From NCBI GenBank assembly GCA_030045175.1, contig JASIBM010000434.1:1-34584 (forward strand): 34,584 nt of DNA. The letters are read 5' to 3'. Positions 1 through 8,781 of the stretch are shown one piece after another. Within the stretch, counting starts at the first letter, position 1. Each line of letters opens with the position of its first letter. Source of the stretch: Streptosporangiaceae bacterium. GTDB lineage: Bacteria > Actinomycetota > Actinomycetes > Streptosporangiales > Streptosporangiaceae. Made by a program: the position numbers and the translations under genes. The notes below the pieces were generated by a model. That model made no database searches. It was not told the DNA's origin and saw only the letters and a list, made by a program, of their open reading frames with translations.

Positions 1-75
1 CACCTCGGCCTGCACCACCACCGGCAACGACGCCACCTCCGCGCCGGCGAGCCAGCCCAGCCCCGCCAGCACCAT
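1..75 (-). CDS. 5' end of a DUF222/HNH-endonuclease-like gene (partial, cut by the window edge)
   Basis: Reading leftward from an ATG at 75-73, the open frame runs off the window without a stop. It translates as MVLAGLGWLAGAEVASLPV followed by VVQAEV. This phrase resembles the N-terminus of actinobacterial DUF222 proteins, which usually carry a C-terminal HNH nuclease domain and occur in many copies per genome. Only about 25 residues are visible, so the assignment rests on a short hydrophobic N-terminal signature. A GTG six bases further upstream (81-79) is an alternative start, and no clear Shine-Dalgarno sequence decides between them. The nuclease domain itself lies outside the window. Confidence 0.4.
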   Translation of the reverse strand, partial: MVLAGLGWLAGAEVASLPVVVQAEV

Positions 76-496
76 GCCCACCGCCTCGCCCGCCGATGCT
101 GGCGCCCCGGGCTGGGGTGCAGCGGGCAGCTGGCCGGGAGCACACACCGGGTACCACCTCCCTGCACAGGCGACGAGCAACACAAGGCGACGAGTAAACG
201 GACAATCCGGCGAGGATCAGAACATGGTGTGGCGCGCATGCGCGCCAGCGGTGCCGCCCTGCTTAGCGGCGCAAGAATCTCATGAACGGAGGGCCGGCCG
301 GCCGGGACAACTTCTCCCCGTCAACAGGGGAGTCCACTGTGCCAGAACACTTCGCCTACGACTGTCCCGGTGGCGCCATCTCTCTAGAACACTAATCCGA
401 ATCATACCATGAGCCAGCGACAAGAACCAGCGCGAACCGTTGCCCGGCGACGCAATCCGGCCCGTCGTCAGTCGCCGGAGCCTGGCAGTGCAGGGG
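76..496. other. Gene-poor stretch with short repeats and a palindrome
   Basis: I see no convincing gene in these 421 bases. The open frames present lack recognisable protein features and third-position bias. The stretch holds a ten-base direct repeat AGGCGACGAG at 168-177 and 185-194 (period 17), a perfect 18-bp palindrome at 230-247, and a GC-rich hairpin at 314-332 (CTCCCC and GGGGAG around a seven-base loop). It should contain the promoter of the leftward gene at the edge and the 3' flank of the permease gene. The hairpin could be a terminator, but it has no T-tract. Confidence 0.5.
230..247. repeat. Perfect 18-bp palindrome
   Basis: TGGCGCGCATGCGCGCCA equals its own reverse complement, centred on GCATGC. 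It is non-coding. It could be a dimer-binding operator, but GC-rich palindromes also arise by chance in DNA of this composition. Confidence 0.6.
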
Positions 497-1354
497 TCAG
501 CCCGCGAGGCCGGCCAGCAAGTACCTGATCCCGATGGCCACGACGAGAACCCCGAGAGCCCGGCGGATCACCAGCTCGGGGAGCCGTGCCTGGATCCTCG
601 CCCCGGTGTAGGCGCCGGCCAGCCCGCCGATGCCGAGCGCGATGCCGGTTGGCCAGTCGGGCGCTACCGGGCCGTGGTCGCGGACTGACAGGATGAGGAA
701 GCTGATCACGCCCGCTACGGAGGTAACGAAGGTCGATGTCAGGGCGGCCGGCGCGACCTCGGCCGGCCGGCGGCCCGTGCCGATGAGGACCGGCGCCAAG
801 ATCGAGCCGCCGCCGATTCCGTAGATGCCGCCGATGCATCCCACCACGGCCGCCAGGCCGACGATTACCGGCGCTGTCAGTTCCCGCCGGCGAGACTGCG
901 CGGGGCTGGCCGAGGCTGCGTCGGGCGGGGATGCTGCGCCGGGCGGGGATGCTGCGCCGGGCGGGCGGGTGAGGGCGAGCCAGGTTCCCAGCGGGATCAG
1001 GACCGCGGCGACGACCAGGGCGAAGGCGCGCTGGCCTGGCAGCAGCTCGACCCGGATCACCGAGCCCGCGATCACGCCGGGCAGAGTGCCGGCGATCAGG
1101 CTGCCGGCCAGGCTGCCGCCGGCCTGGCCCTGCCGCCAGTACCGGTAGATCGCGCCTGGGGTGGCGATGACGTTGTACAGCAGGTTGGTCGGCGTGACCG
1201 CCGGGCTGGGCGTACCCAGGACGCTGACCTGGAAGGGGAGCAGCAGCACGGCGCCGGAGACGCCGGCGGGCGTCGCGATGACGGCGAGCAGGCAGGCCGC
1301 AAGCAGCGCGGCGATATCGGTCCATCCCGGTCCGAGCACGCCGCCACGGTACAA
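497..1354 (-). CDS. TauE/SafE-family membrane permease
   Basis: This 285-residue protein is almost entirely hydrophobic, with about eight predicted membrane segments in two halves. Each half begins with the glycine-rich signature of the TauE/SafE (DUF81) family: residues around GVSGAVLLLPF in the first half and GGIYGIGGGSILAPVL in the second. Members move sulfite, sulfoacetate or other small organic anions across the membrane; the substrate here cannot be read from sequence. The central cytoplasmic linker is extended by a PPGAAS-type repeat encoded by an 18-bp tandem repeat (923-965). The TTG start at 1354 has no obvious Shine-Dalgarno sequence; a GTG at 1339 is an alternative. It diverges from the sulfotransferase, and sulfur metabolism could link the two, but that is inference. 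Confidence 0.85.
   Translation of the reverse strand: MYRGGVLGPGWTDIAALLAACLLAVIATPAGVSGAVLLLPFQVSVLGTPSPAVTPTNLLYNVIATPGAIYRYWRQGQAGGSLAGSLIAGTLPGVIAGSVIRVELLPGQRAFALVVAAVLIPLGTWLALTRPPGAASPPGAASPPDAASASPAQSRRRELTAPVIVGLAAVVGCIGGIYGIGGGSILAPVLIGTGRRPAEVAPAALTSTFVTSVAGVISFLILSVRDHGPVAPDWPTGIALGIGGLAGAYTGARIQARLPELVIRRALGVLVVAIGIRYLLAGLAG
923..965. repeat. 18-bp tandem repeat (about 2.4 copies) inside the permease gene
   Basis: The unit GGGCGGGGATGCTGCGCC occurs at 923-940 and 941-958, and a third partial copy starts at 959. It keeps the reading frame and encodes the Pro/Gly/Ala/Ser-rich linker between the two halves of the TauE-like protein. It probably arose by replication slippage and may vary in copy number between strains. 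Confidence 0.8.
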
Positions 1355-1590
1355 GGATGAAAGCGGGCAGAGCGGTCTATGACCGGTCTAATTGCGCACG
1401 GCAACCGCCTGCCCAGGTCAATGATCGTCACCGGGCCGAGCTGGGGCTAGCGAGATCAGCCCCAGGGCGCGTGCTTGACCGGGATTATGATAACAGCAAG
1501 ATGCGGCAGCGTCCGGAGGGCGCTCGCAACCAAGGCCGGCGGTGGGTGTTGCCCAGTCGCCGGCGGCGCAATGCCACACTTGATCCAGCC

Positions 1591-2475
1591 ATGCCACCAC
1601 GCGCTCATATCCTGGTCGTCAACGGACGGAAGGTCCACCAGCCGGTCTTCGTGATCGGCGCGCCGCACTCCGGCGCGGACCTGCTGGCGCGCGCGCTCAA
1701 GCGAACCGCCGGGTTTCACTTCACCGTCGGCCAGCCGAGCGTGCTCAGCGTCGTCTACGCGTTCGCCCGCACGCCGTCGATCCAGCTAGGCCGCGGCGCG
1801 GCCGCCGCGACCGTGCTGCGCGACGCCTTCGCCCAGGCCTGGCAGGTCTCCCCGCACGCGTGCCTGACCTGCCGCGCCGAGTGCAGGCTGGCGCGGACCG
1901 GGCCGGAGTCGGGAAGCTGCGTCGACGAGCGGAACATCAGCAGGTACGGCGACGCCAGCCCGGCGCTGATGTACTGCGCGGAGTCCCTGGTCGACGCGTT
2001 CCCCGACGCGCGCATCGTGCAGGTGGTGCGCGACGGGCGGGCCGTCGTGGCCGCGATGCTCGCCGACCCCGAGGAGCTCGCCTGGTTCCGGCGCGGCGTC
2101 GCCAACGTCGACACCGAGTTCCCCAACCCGTTCTTCGGCGTCGAGACCGAGGATGACCTGGCGGCCTGGCCCAAGCTCTCGGCCGCGGGCAGGTGCGCGA
2201 TGCGGTGGCGTGGCTCGGTGCACAAGATGGCGCGCCTGCGGGGCAGCCTCGGCGCCGAGCAGCTGACCACGTTCCGCTACGAGCAGGTCGTGTCCGAGCC
2301 GCATCGGGTCGCGACCGCGCTCGGGGAGTTCGCTGGCGCGCAGGTCGGCCGGATCGACGTGCCGCCTGGCCAGCCTGGGCGCGGCAGCTGGCAGCGCGTG
2401 CTGAGCCCGGAGCAGCTCGCCGACATCGAGCGGGTGGCCGGCCAGCAGCTGCGCCGGGTGGGCTACGGCGACTAG
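1591..2475 (+). CDS. PAPS-dependent sulfotransferase family protein
   Basis: From ATG 1591 this gives 294 residues. PVFVIGAPHSGADLLARAL (about residues 18-36) matches the 5'-phosphosulfate-binding loop of PAPS sulfotransferases. ARIVQVVRDGRAVVAAML (about 140-157) matches the 3'-phosphate-binding segment with its conserved Arg-Asp. Between them is a cysteine cluster, C91-x2-C94-x3-C98, with C110 nearby, which could bind metal. The enzyme would transfer sulfonate from PAPS to an unknown hydroxyl or amine acceptor. The frame stays open upstream to 1357. An ATG at 1501 sits ten bases after a TATGAT hexamer (1486-1491) and could be a leaderless start, but the extra 30 codons are rich in Arg and weak in third-position GC. 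The 3' end is convergent with the GH15 gene, four bases away. Confidence 0.75.
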   Translation: MPPRAHILVVNGRKVHQPVFVIGAPHSGADLLARALKRTAGFHFTVGQPSVLSVVYAFARTPSIQLGRGAAAATVLRDAFAQAWQVSPHACLTCRAECRLARTGPESGSCVDERNISRYGDASPALMYCAESLVDAFPDARIVQVVRDGRAVVAAMLADPEELAWFRRGVANVDTEFPNPFFGVETEDDLAAWPKLSAAGRCAMRWRGSVHKMARLRGSLGAEQLTTFRYEQVVSEPHRVATALGEFAGAQVGRIDVPPGQPGRGSWQRVLSPEQLADIERVAGQQLRRVGYGD

Positions 2476-2479
2476 CCGG

Positions 2480-4330
2480 CTAGCCGGCGTCCTGCGGCGC
2501 GCGGCGGGTGTGCTCGCGCGCGTGCTGCTCTAGGTTCAGCGCCGCGATGATCAGTGGCACGTGGCTGAACGCCTGCGGGCTGTTGCCCACCTGGCGGCCA
2601 TACCTCGGGTCGTATTCCTCGCTGAGCAGGCCGAGATCGTTGCGCAGCGCGAGCAGCCGCTCGAACAGCGCTGTCGCCTCGTCGTACGCGCCTATCTGGT
2701 GCAGCGCGCCCACCAGCCAGAAGCTGCACGCCAGGAACGCGCCCTCGGTGCCTGGCAGCCCATCGTCAAGCGGCTCGCCGGGCTGGCCATAGCGAAGCAC
2801 CAGGCCGTCGCGGGTCAGCTCGCGCATGATCGTCCGGACCGTGGACACCACCCTGGCGTCGTCACCTGGCAGGAAGCCGACATCGGGGATCAGCAGCACG
2901 GCGGCGTCGAGCTCGGTGCTGCCGTAGTACTGGGTGAACGTGCCGCGGGTCCGGTCGTAGCCAGACTCGAGGACCTGCGCGTGAATCGCGTCCCTGGCGT
3001 CTAGCCAGCGCAGCACCGTGGACTCGCCCGCGCCGGACAAGCCCATCCGCGCCATCTTGATCCCGCGGTCGAAGGCCACCCACGCCATCACCTTCGAGTG
3101 GACGAAGTGCCTGCGCGGACCGCGCACTTCCCAGATGCCCTCGTCGGGCTCGCGCCAGTGCCGCTCGAGGTGGCTCAGCATCTCCTCCATCAGCTTGGCC
3201 GTGTGCCTGTCGAAGCCAAGCCCGGCCTGCTTGCCAAGCCCGAACGCATCGATCACCTCGCCGAAGACGTCATTCTGGCACTGGCCCACGGCGCCGTTCC
3301 CGATCCTGACCGGAGCCGATCCCTCGTACCCTGGCAGCCAGTCGGCCACCCACTCGGTTAGCCTGCGCTCTCCGGCCACGCCGTACATGATCTGCACGGC
3401 GTCGGGGCTCCCGGCGACCGCGCGAGCCAGCCAGGAGCGCCACGCCGCCGCCTCATCCAGGTAACCGGTCCGCAGCAGCGCCTCGAGGGACAACGTCGCG
3501 TCCCGCAGCCAGCAGTACCGGTAGTCCCAGTTGCGCACGCCACCGAGATCCTCGGGCAGGGACGTGGTCGGTGCCGCGACGATGCCGCCGGTCGGCTCGT
3601 AGGTGAGCGCCTTGATGGTGATCAGGGAACGGACGACGGCGTCCCGGTACTTGCCCTGATAGCTGCAGCGCGCTGCCCAGCCGGTCCAGAAGTCGGTGGC
3701 CTGGGCGAGCGCTTCCGTCGTGTCGAACGCGCGCGGCGGGCCGGGCAGGTGCGAGGGCAGCCAGGTCATGACGAACGGCACGCGCTGGCCGGCCTGGACG
3801 ACGAAGCTGGCGCGGTGCACCATCTGGTGTCCTACTAGCCGGACCGGTGTCCGCAGCCACACCGAGTCGGGTCCGGCCACCGCGTTGATGACATCGCCCA
3901 TCCGGCGCACCCACGGCACCACCCGGCCGTAGCCAAAGCGCATCCGCAGCACGCACTCCATCTCAACGGAGCCGGTCAGCCCCTCGACCACGCGCACGAG
4001 CGCGGGCGGAGCCGCATGCCTGGGCGGCATGAAGTCGGTGACCTGGACGCTGCCGCTGGCCGTCAGCCACCGGGTGGTCAGGATCAAGGTGTCCGGCAGG
4101 TAGCTTCGCTCGATGACTGGCGCCCTGGCGGCCGGCTTCGCGGCTTCGGCGGGACTCAGCCGCCACTGGCCGTTGCGCTCGTCGCCGAGCAGCGCCGCGA
4201 ACACGGCATCGGAGTCGAACCTGGGCAGGCAGAGCCAGTCGATCGCCCCGTCGCGGCCGACCAGCGCCGCCGTCTGCATGTCGCCGATCAGCGCGTAGTC
4301 CTCGATCGGCGGGTGGCGCGAGGGCGGCAT
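2480..4330 (-). CDS. GH15-family glycosidase (glucoamylase/trehalase type)
   Basis: This 616-residue protein begins IEDYALIGDMQTAALVGRDG, with DWLCLPRFDSDAVFAALLG, the N-terminal signature of bacterial GH15 enzymes that includes mycobacterial trehalase. The (alpha/alpha)6 barrel follows from about residue 215. RNWDYRYCWLRDA (267-278) is a substrate-binding motif. EPDEGIWEVRG (394-404) holds the likely general acid (Glu397 or Glu401), and EEYDPRYG from residue 571 holds the likely general base. It should hydrolyse alpha-glucosidic bonds by inversion. Trehalose or maltooligosaccharides are candidate substrates; actinobacterial proteins of this length are often trehalases, but sequence alone does not settle it. 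No signal peptide is visible, so it should be cytoplasmic. It diverges from the lipoprotein gene across 48 bp. Confidence 0.88.
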   Translation of the reverse strand: MPPSRHPPIEDYALIGDMQTAALVGRDGAIDWLCLPRFDSDAVFAALLGDERNGQWRLSPAEAAKPAARAPVIERSYLPDTLILTTRWLTASGSVQVTDFMPPRHAAPPALVRVVEGLTGSVEMECVLRMRFGYGRVVPWVRRMGDVINAVAGPDSVWLRTPVRLVGHQMVHRASFVVQAGQRVPFVMTWLPSHLPGPPRAFDTTEALAQATDFWTGWAARCSYQGKYRDAVVRSLITIKALTYEPTGGIVAAPTTSLPEDLGGVRNWDYRYCWLRDATLSLEALLRTGYLDEAAAWRSWLARAVAGSPDAVQIMYGVAGERRLTEWVADWLPGYEGSAPVRIGNGAVGQCQNDVFGEVIDAFGLGKQAGLGFDRHTAKLMEEMLSHLERHWREPDEGIWEVRGPRRHFVHSKVMAWVAFDRGIKMARMGLSGAGESTVLRWLDARDAIHAQVLESGYDRTRGTFTQYYGSTELDAAVLLIPDVGFLPGDDARVVSTVRTIMRELTRDGLVLRYGQPGEPLDDGLPGTEGAFLACSFWLVGALHQIGAYDEATALFERLLALRNDLGLLSEEYDPRYGRQVGNSPQAFSHVPLIIAALNLEQHAREHTRRAPQDAG

Positions 4331-4378
4331 GACACGAGCTTGCCCTCATCGGGCGCGTTCACGCCTAAGCTAGGGACC

Positions 4379-4753
4379 GTGCACAGGCAAGGAATCAAGC
4401 GGAACCGGCCGATGGCGGTCAGCGTGTCACTCGCGGCGGGCATCGCCGCCGGCGTGCTTGCCCTCGCGGGCTGCGCCAAGATGTACGCGGCGCTCGGCCA
4501 GGAGTACCTCCAGGTGCAGTTCGCCCCGAACACCTCGCTGACCGCGGCCCGTCACGTGACAGCGGCCTGCTCCCATATACCGAACGTGCGGCTGCAGCCA
4601 GTCAGGGCGACGACCGCCCAGCTGAACGTCGCCTATTCGGCCACCTACGTCGTCACCTACGCCAGCGACGCGAACCTGGCCCAGCTACAGGTCTGCCTGG
4701 ACCGGTTCCCCTCGGTGCAAGGCCTCACCGAGACCGACCCTGGCGACAGCTAG
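4379..4753 (+). CDS. Small secreted lipoprotein of unknown function
   Basis: From GTG 4379 this gives 124 residues: a basic N-terminus (HRQGIKRNRP), a hydrophobic core, and the lipobox LALAGC, which predicts lipidation of the cysteine after signal peptidase II cleavage. The mature part of about 90 residues ends TETDPGDS and contains two cysteines, one near AACSHIPN and one in LQVCLDRF, that could form a disulfide. I do not recognise the fold; the spacing is like small FtsX/MmpS-type extracellular domains, but this is only an impression. No Shine-Dalgarno precedes GTG 4379, so it may be leaderless. ATG 4412 is an alternative but would remove the basic n-region. Its stop overlaps the fdhD stop on the other strand (4750-4753). 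Confidence 0.65.
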   Translation: MHRQGIKRNRPMAVSVSLAAGIAAGVLALAGCAKMYAALGQEYLQVQFAPNTSLTAARHVTAACSHIPNVRLQPVRATTAQLNVAYSATYVVTYASDANLAQLQVCLDRFPSVQGLTETDPGDS

Positions 4754-5619
4754 CTCCGCGCGGCGCCTGCGTCGGCCAGCACCACCCGCTCGGCGCCGGC
4801 GTAGACGTTCATCGAGCCGCCGCGCAGGAAGCCGACCAGCGTCAGCCCGGCCTCCTGCGCGAGCGCGCAGGCCAGCGACGACGGGGCGGACACCGCGGCC
4901 AGCACCGGGCAGCCGGCCAGCACGGCCTTCTGCGCGAGCTCGAACGAGGCCCGGCCGCTCACAAGCAGCACGCAGCCGCGCAACGGCAGCCTGCCCTCGC
5001 GCAGCGCCCAGCCGACCACCTTGTCGACCGCGTTGTGCCTGCCCACGTCCTCGCGCGCGGCGAGCAGTTCGCCGTCCGCCGTGAACACGGCCGCCGCGTG
5101 CAGCCCGCCCGTGCTCGCGAAGACGCGCTGCGCGGCGCGCAGCGCCTCGGGAAGCTCGGCCAGCCGGTCCGCCGTGATCACGAGTGAATCTGCGTTAATA
5201 TCCCAAAATGGCCTAACAAAAAGCTCTTCGATGCTCGCCTTACCGCAAACGCCGCAGGCGCTCGTGCTCAAGAAGTTCCTGGCCCGCGCCGATGCGGCGG
5301 GCAAGCCGGGGCGAAGCCGGACGTCGGCGATGTTCCCGGTGCCCTCGTGGCCGGCATGCCCGCAGCTCGTGCCGTCGCAGAGCCTGATCGAGGCGATGTC
5401 GCCGGGGGAGCGGACCACGCCCTCGCCCACCAGGAAGCCCGCCGCGAGGTCGATGTCGTCGCCCGGCGTGCGCATGGTCAGCGTCAGCGCGCGGCCGTCC
5501 AGCCTGATCCCCAGCGGCTCCTCCGCGGCGAGCAGGTCGGCGACGTCGCTCACCTGGGGCGCGCCTGGAGGTCGCAGCGAGATCCGCCGTACCTTCCGCC
5601 GCGCGGTCCTTGACGTCAT
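4750..5619 (-). CDS. fdhD: FdhD, formate dehydrogenase accessory sulfurtransferase
   Basis: FdhD carries sulfur from a cysteine desulfurase to the Mo-bis-MGD cofactor of formate dehydrogenase, without which the enzyme is inactive. The 289-residue protein has the family length and the catalytic loop STSACGVCGKASIEE, with Cys122 and Cys125 matching the CxxC pair of E. coli FdhD. GDDIDLAAGFLVGEGVV, GGLHAAAVF and the EDVGRHNAVDKVVGWAL segment are also family hallmarks. The ATG at 5619 has a good ribosome site (GGAAGG about five bases upstream). It is divergent from fdhA by 54 bp, so accessory protein and enzyme probably share a control region. Its 3' end overlaps the lipoprotein stop. Confidence 0.95.
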   Translation of the reverse strand: MTSRTARRKVRRISLRPPGAPQVSDVADLLAAEEPLGIRLDGRALTLTMRTPGDDIDLAAGFLVGEGVVRSPGDIASIRLCDGTSCGHAGHEGTGNIADVRLRPGLPAASARARNFLSTSACGVCGKASIEELFVRPFWDINADSLVITADRLAELPEALRAAQRVFASTGGLHAAAVFTADGELLAAREDVGRHNAVDKVVGWALREGRLPLRGCVLLVSGRASFELAQKAVLAGCPVLAAVSAPSSLACALAQEAGLTLVGFLRGGSMNVYAGAERVVLADAGAARS

Positions 5620-5673
5620 GTTCGCCTTCCGTGGATCATCCGCACTGTCGCTCCCCAGAGATTACGTGCTTGG

Positions 5674-8600
5674 ATGAGTCTCGTGGCGACACCGATGGCG
5701 CGCTGGCCGGTGTACCGGCAGCTGACCGGGCGGGACAGGCTGGGCAGGGGCGTCGCGGCCAGGTCGGCTGCCACCGACGCGGCCGCGCCGAGGACCGCGA
5801 GCGCCGACCGGGTGGTCGCGTCGGTCTGCCCGTACTGCGCGGTCGGCTGCGGGCAGAAGGTCTACGTGTCGTCGGCCGGCGGGACCGACCACGTCACCCA
5901 GATCGAGGGCGACCCGGACTCGCCGGTCTCGCGGGGCAGGCTGTGCCCGAAGGGCGCGGCGAGCAAGGAGCTCGTGACCCATCCGGGCAGGCAGACGACC
6001 GTGCTCTACCGGCGCCCTTACGCCGCGAGCTGGGAGCCGCTCGGGCTCGATGCGGCGATGGACATGATCGCCGACCGGATGGTCAGGGCCAGGGACGAGA
6101 CCTGGCAGGAGCGGGCCGATGGCCGGCGGGTGGCCAGGACTACGGCGATCGCCAGCCTGGGCGGCGCGACGCTGGACAATGAGGAGAACTACCTCATCAA
6201 GAAGCTCTGGACCGCGCTCGGCGCGATCTCCATCGAGAACCAGGCGCGAATTTGACACTCCGCCACCGTTCCCGGTCTGGGAACTAGCTTCGGCCGCGGC
6301 GGCGCCACGACCTTCCCGCGCGACCTGATCAATTCCGATTGCGTGGTGATCTGCGGCTCCAACATGGCCGAGTGCCACCCGGTGGCGTTCCAGTGGGTGG
6401 TGGAGGCGAAGCTGCGCGGGGCCACGGTGATCCACATCGACCCGCGGTTCACCAGGACGAGCGCGCTGGCCACCAGGCACCTGGCCAACCGGGCAGGCGG
6501 CGACATCGTGCTGCTCGGGGCGCTGGTCAACCACGTGCTTTCCGGCGGGCACGAGTTCGGTGAGTACGTCGCCGCCTACACCAACGCGGCCGACGTGCTG
6601 CCGGAGGACTACACAGACGCCGAGGACGGCGGCGGGCTGTTCTCTGGCTACGACCCGGTCACCCGCAGCTACGACAACGCGAGCTGGCAGCCGACCGGCG
6701 AGCGTGACCTGACGCTGACCCACCCCAGGTGCGTGTTCCAGGTGCTCAAGCGGCACTTCGCGCGCTACACCCCGGAGCTGGTGGAGCGGGTCTGCGGCAT
6801 CTCGCTGGCCGACTTCGGCTACCTGGCCGACACGCTGGTCCGGTGCAGCGGCAGGGAGCGCACCACCGCCTGGGTGTACGCGGTCGGCTGGACCCAGCAC
6901 ACCACGGGCGTACAGCACATCAGGACCGCCGCGATCTTGCAGCTGCTGCTCGGCAACATGGGCAGGCCGGGCGGCGGGATCATGGCGCTGCGCGGGCACG
7001 CGAGCATCCAGGGCTCGACCGACATCCCGACGCTGTTCGACCTGCTGCCCGGGTACCTGCCGATGCCCAGGGCGCAGGACGCCAGCCTGGACGAGTACCT
7101 GGCCAGGCTGCCGGACACCGGCTTCTGGGGGCTCAAGCGGGCATACCTGGTCAGCCTGATGAAGGCGTGGTTCGGCGAGCACGCCACCGCGGGCAACGAC
7201 TTCTGCCTGCCGGACCTGCCGCGGCTGACCGGCGATCATGGCACCTACCGGACCGTGCTCGACATGATCGAAGGCAACGTCAGGGGCTACGTCCTGTGGG
7301 GCCAGAACCCGGCCGTCGGGTCGGCGGGCGGGCGGCTGCAGCGCCTCGCGCTCGCCAAGCTGGACTGGCTGGTGGTCCGCGACCTCACCGTGATCGAGAG
7401 CGCCACGTTCTGGAAGGACAGCCCGGAGATCGCGACCGGCGAGCTGGCCACCGAGCAGATCGGCACCGAGGTGTTCTTCCTGCCGGCCGCGTCGCACGTG
7501 GAGAAGGAAGGCAGCTTCACCAACACCCAGCGGATACTGCAGTGGCACCACAAGGCGATCGAGCCGCCTGGCGACGCGCGCAGCGACCTGTGGTTCGCCT
7601 ATCACCTCGGCAAGCGGATCAAGCAGCGGCTGGCCAGGTCCCGGCGCGGGCGGGACCGGCTGATCCAGCACCTGACCTGGACCTACCCGGAGGCCGGCCC
7701 GCACGCCGAGCCTGACGCGCAGGCCGTGCTCGCCGAGATCAACGGCCGGGCGGCCGACGGCAGGCCGCTCGGCGGCTTCACCGAGCTCGCCGACGACGGC
7801 TCCACGGCCTGCGGCGCCTGGATCTACAGCGGCTGCTTCGCTGGCGGGGTCAACCAGACCGCCAGGCGCAAGCCCGCGGCCGAGCAGACGTGGGTGGCGC
7901 CGCAGTGGGGCTGGGCCTGGCCGGCCAACCGGCGGATGCTGTACAACCGGGCCTCTGCCGACTCCCGCGGCAGGCCGTGGAGCGCCGCGAAGGCGTACGT
8001 GTGGTGGGACGCCGAGGCCGGGGCGTGGACCGGGCACGACGTGCCCGACTTCGAGCGGGCCAAGCCGCCTGGCTACCTGCCAGGTGCCGGGGCGAAGGGG
8101 CCAGCGGCCTTGTCTGGCACCGACCCGTTCATCATGCTGAACGACGGCCGGGCGCACCTGTTCGTGCCTTCCGGGCTCGCCGACGGCCCGCTGCCCGTGC
8201 ACTACGAGCCGGCCGAGTCGCCGTTGCGCAACACCGTGTACGCCCAGGACACCAGCCCGGTCAGCAGGCTGTACCCCGACCACGCCGTGACGGCGAGGCA
8301 GGTCGGCGGCCACGCGGCCACCTACCCGTGCGTGGTCACCACCTACCGCCTGACCGAGCACCACACCGCCGGCGGGATGAGCCGTACCCTGTCCAGGCTG
8401 GCCGAGCTCCAGCCGGAGCTGTTCTGCGAGGTCTCGCCCGCCCTGGCGGCCGAGCGCGGCCTGGAGAACGGCGGCTGGGCGACGATCATCACGGCGCGCA
8501 GCGCGATCGAGGCCAAGGTGCTCGTCACCCGCCGGGTGCGGCCGCTGCGGCTGGCCGACGGCTCGGTCATCCACCAGGTTGGCCTGCCCTATCACTGGGG

Positions 8601-8781
8601 CAGCGTCGGCCTGGTCACCGGTGACACGGTCAACGACCTGCTGGCGTTCGCGCTCGACCCGAACGTGCTCATCCAGGAGAGCAAGGTGGCGACCTGCCAG
8701 ATCGTGAGTGGCCGGCGACCGCGCGGCCCGGCCCTGCTCGACCTGGTGGCCCGCTACCGGCAGGAGGCTGGTCTGCAGTGA
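5674..8781 (+). CDS. fdhA: Formate dehydrogenase alpha subunit, selenoprotein (TGA 6253-6255 read as Sec194)
   Basis: The catalytic subunit oxidises formate to CO2 at a Mo/W bis-MGD centre. CPYCAVGC (Cys52, 55, 59) with Cys91 in RGRLCPKG binds one [4Fe-4S] cluster. The frame meets TGA after NQARI and continues in the same frame as HSATVPGLGTSFGRGGAT, then FPRDLINSD. Known formate dehydrogenases have NQARI-Sec-H here, so the TGA is read as selenocysteine and the product is 1035 residues rather than two broken pieces. A SECIS-like hairpin follows. C-terminal motifs (LSRLAELQPELFCEVSP; the molydopterin-binding beta-barrel) are intact. No twin-arginine signal is visible, so the subunit should stay in the cytoplasm. 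Start choice is weak: no clear ribosome site, and ATG 5695 is an alternative. Overlaps fdhB by 4 bp. Confidence 0.95.
6253..6284 (+). promoter_or_regulatory. Selenocysteine TGA codon and SECIS-like hairpin
   Basis: TGA at 6253-6255 is followed after 12 bases by a perfect six-base-pair stem, GTTCCC (6268-6273) and GGGAAC (6279-6284), closing a five-base loop GGTCT (6274-6278). In E. coli fdhF the SECIS apical loop also carries GGUCU, about 11 bases after the UGA, and SelB binds its bulged/loop G and U. Both loop sequence and distance match. The hairpin is inside the coding frame, as bacterial SECIS elements must be. Confidence 0.93.

Noticed and set aside
74-412. 112-residue open frame in the left gene-poor stretch
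   Set aside because: No third-position GC bias, no ribosome site and no family resemblance.
923-965. CRISPR-like or regulatory repeat
   Set aside because: The units abut without spacers and keep the reading frame of the permease linker, so this is a slippage repeat.
468-1325. 285-residue open frame opposite to and overlapping the TauE-like gene, out of frame
   Set aside because: It is Arg/Pro-rich low-complexity translation with no family features, a shadow of the real permease gene.
6253-6345. fdhA as a pseudogene or two genes split by a stop
   Set aside because: The frame is unchanged on both sides, the TGA falls at the Sec position and a SECIS-like hairpin follows. A random nonsense mutation would not give all three.
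5662-8595. 977-residue open frame antisense to fdhA
   Set aside because: Long antisense frames are expected in very GC-rich genes. The sequence has no domain and is rich in Arg, Gly, Pro and His-Leu shadows of FdhA.
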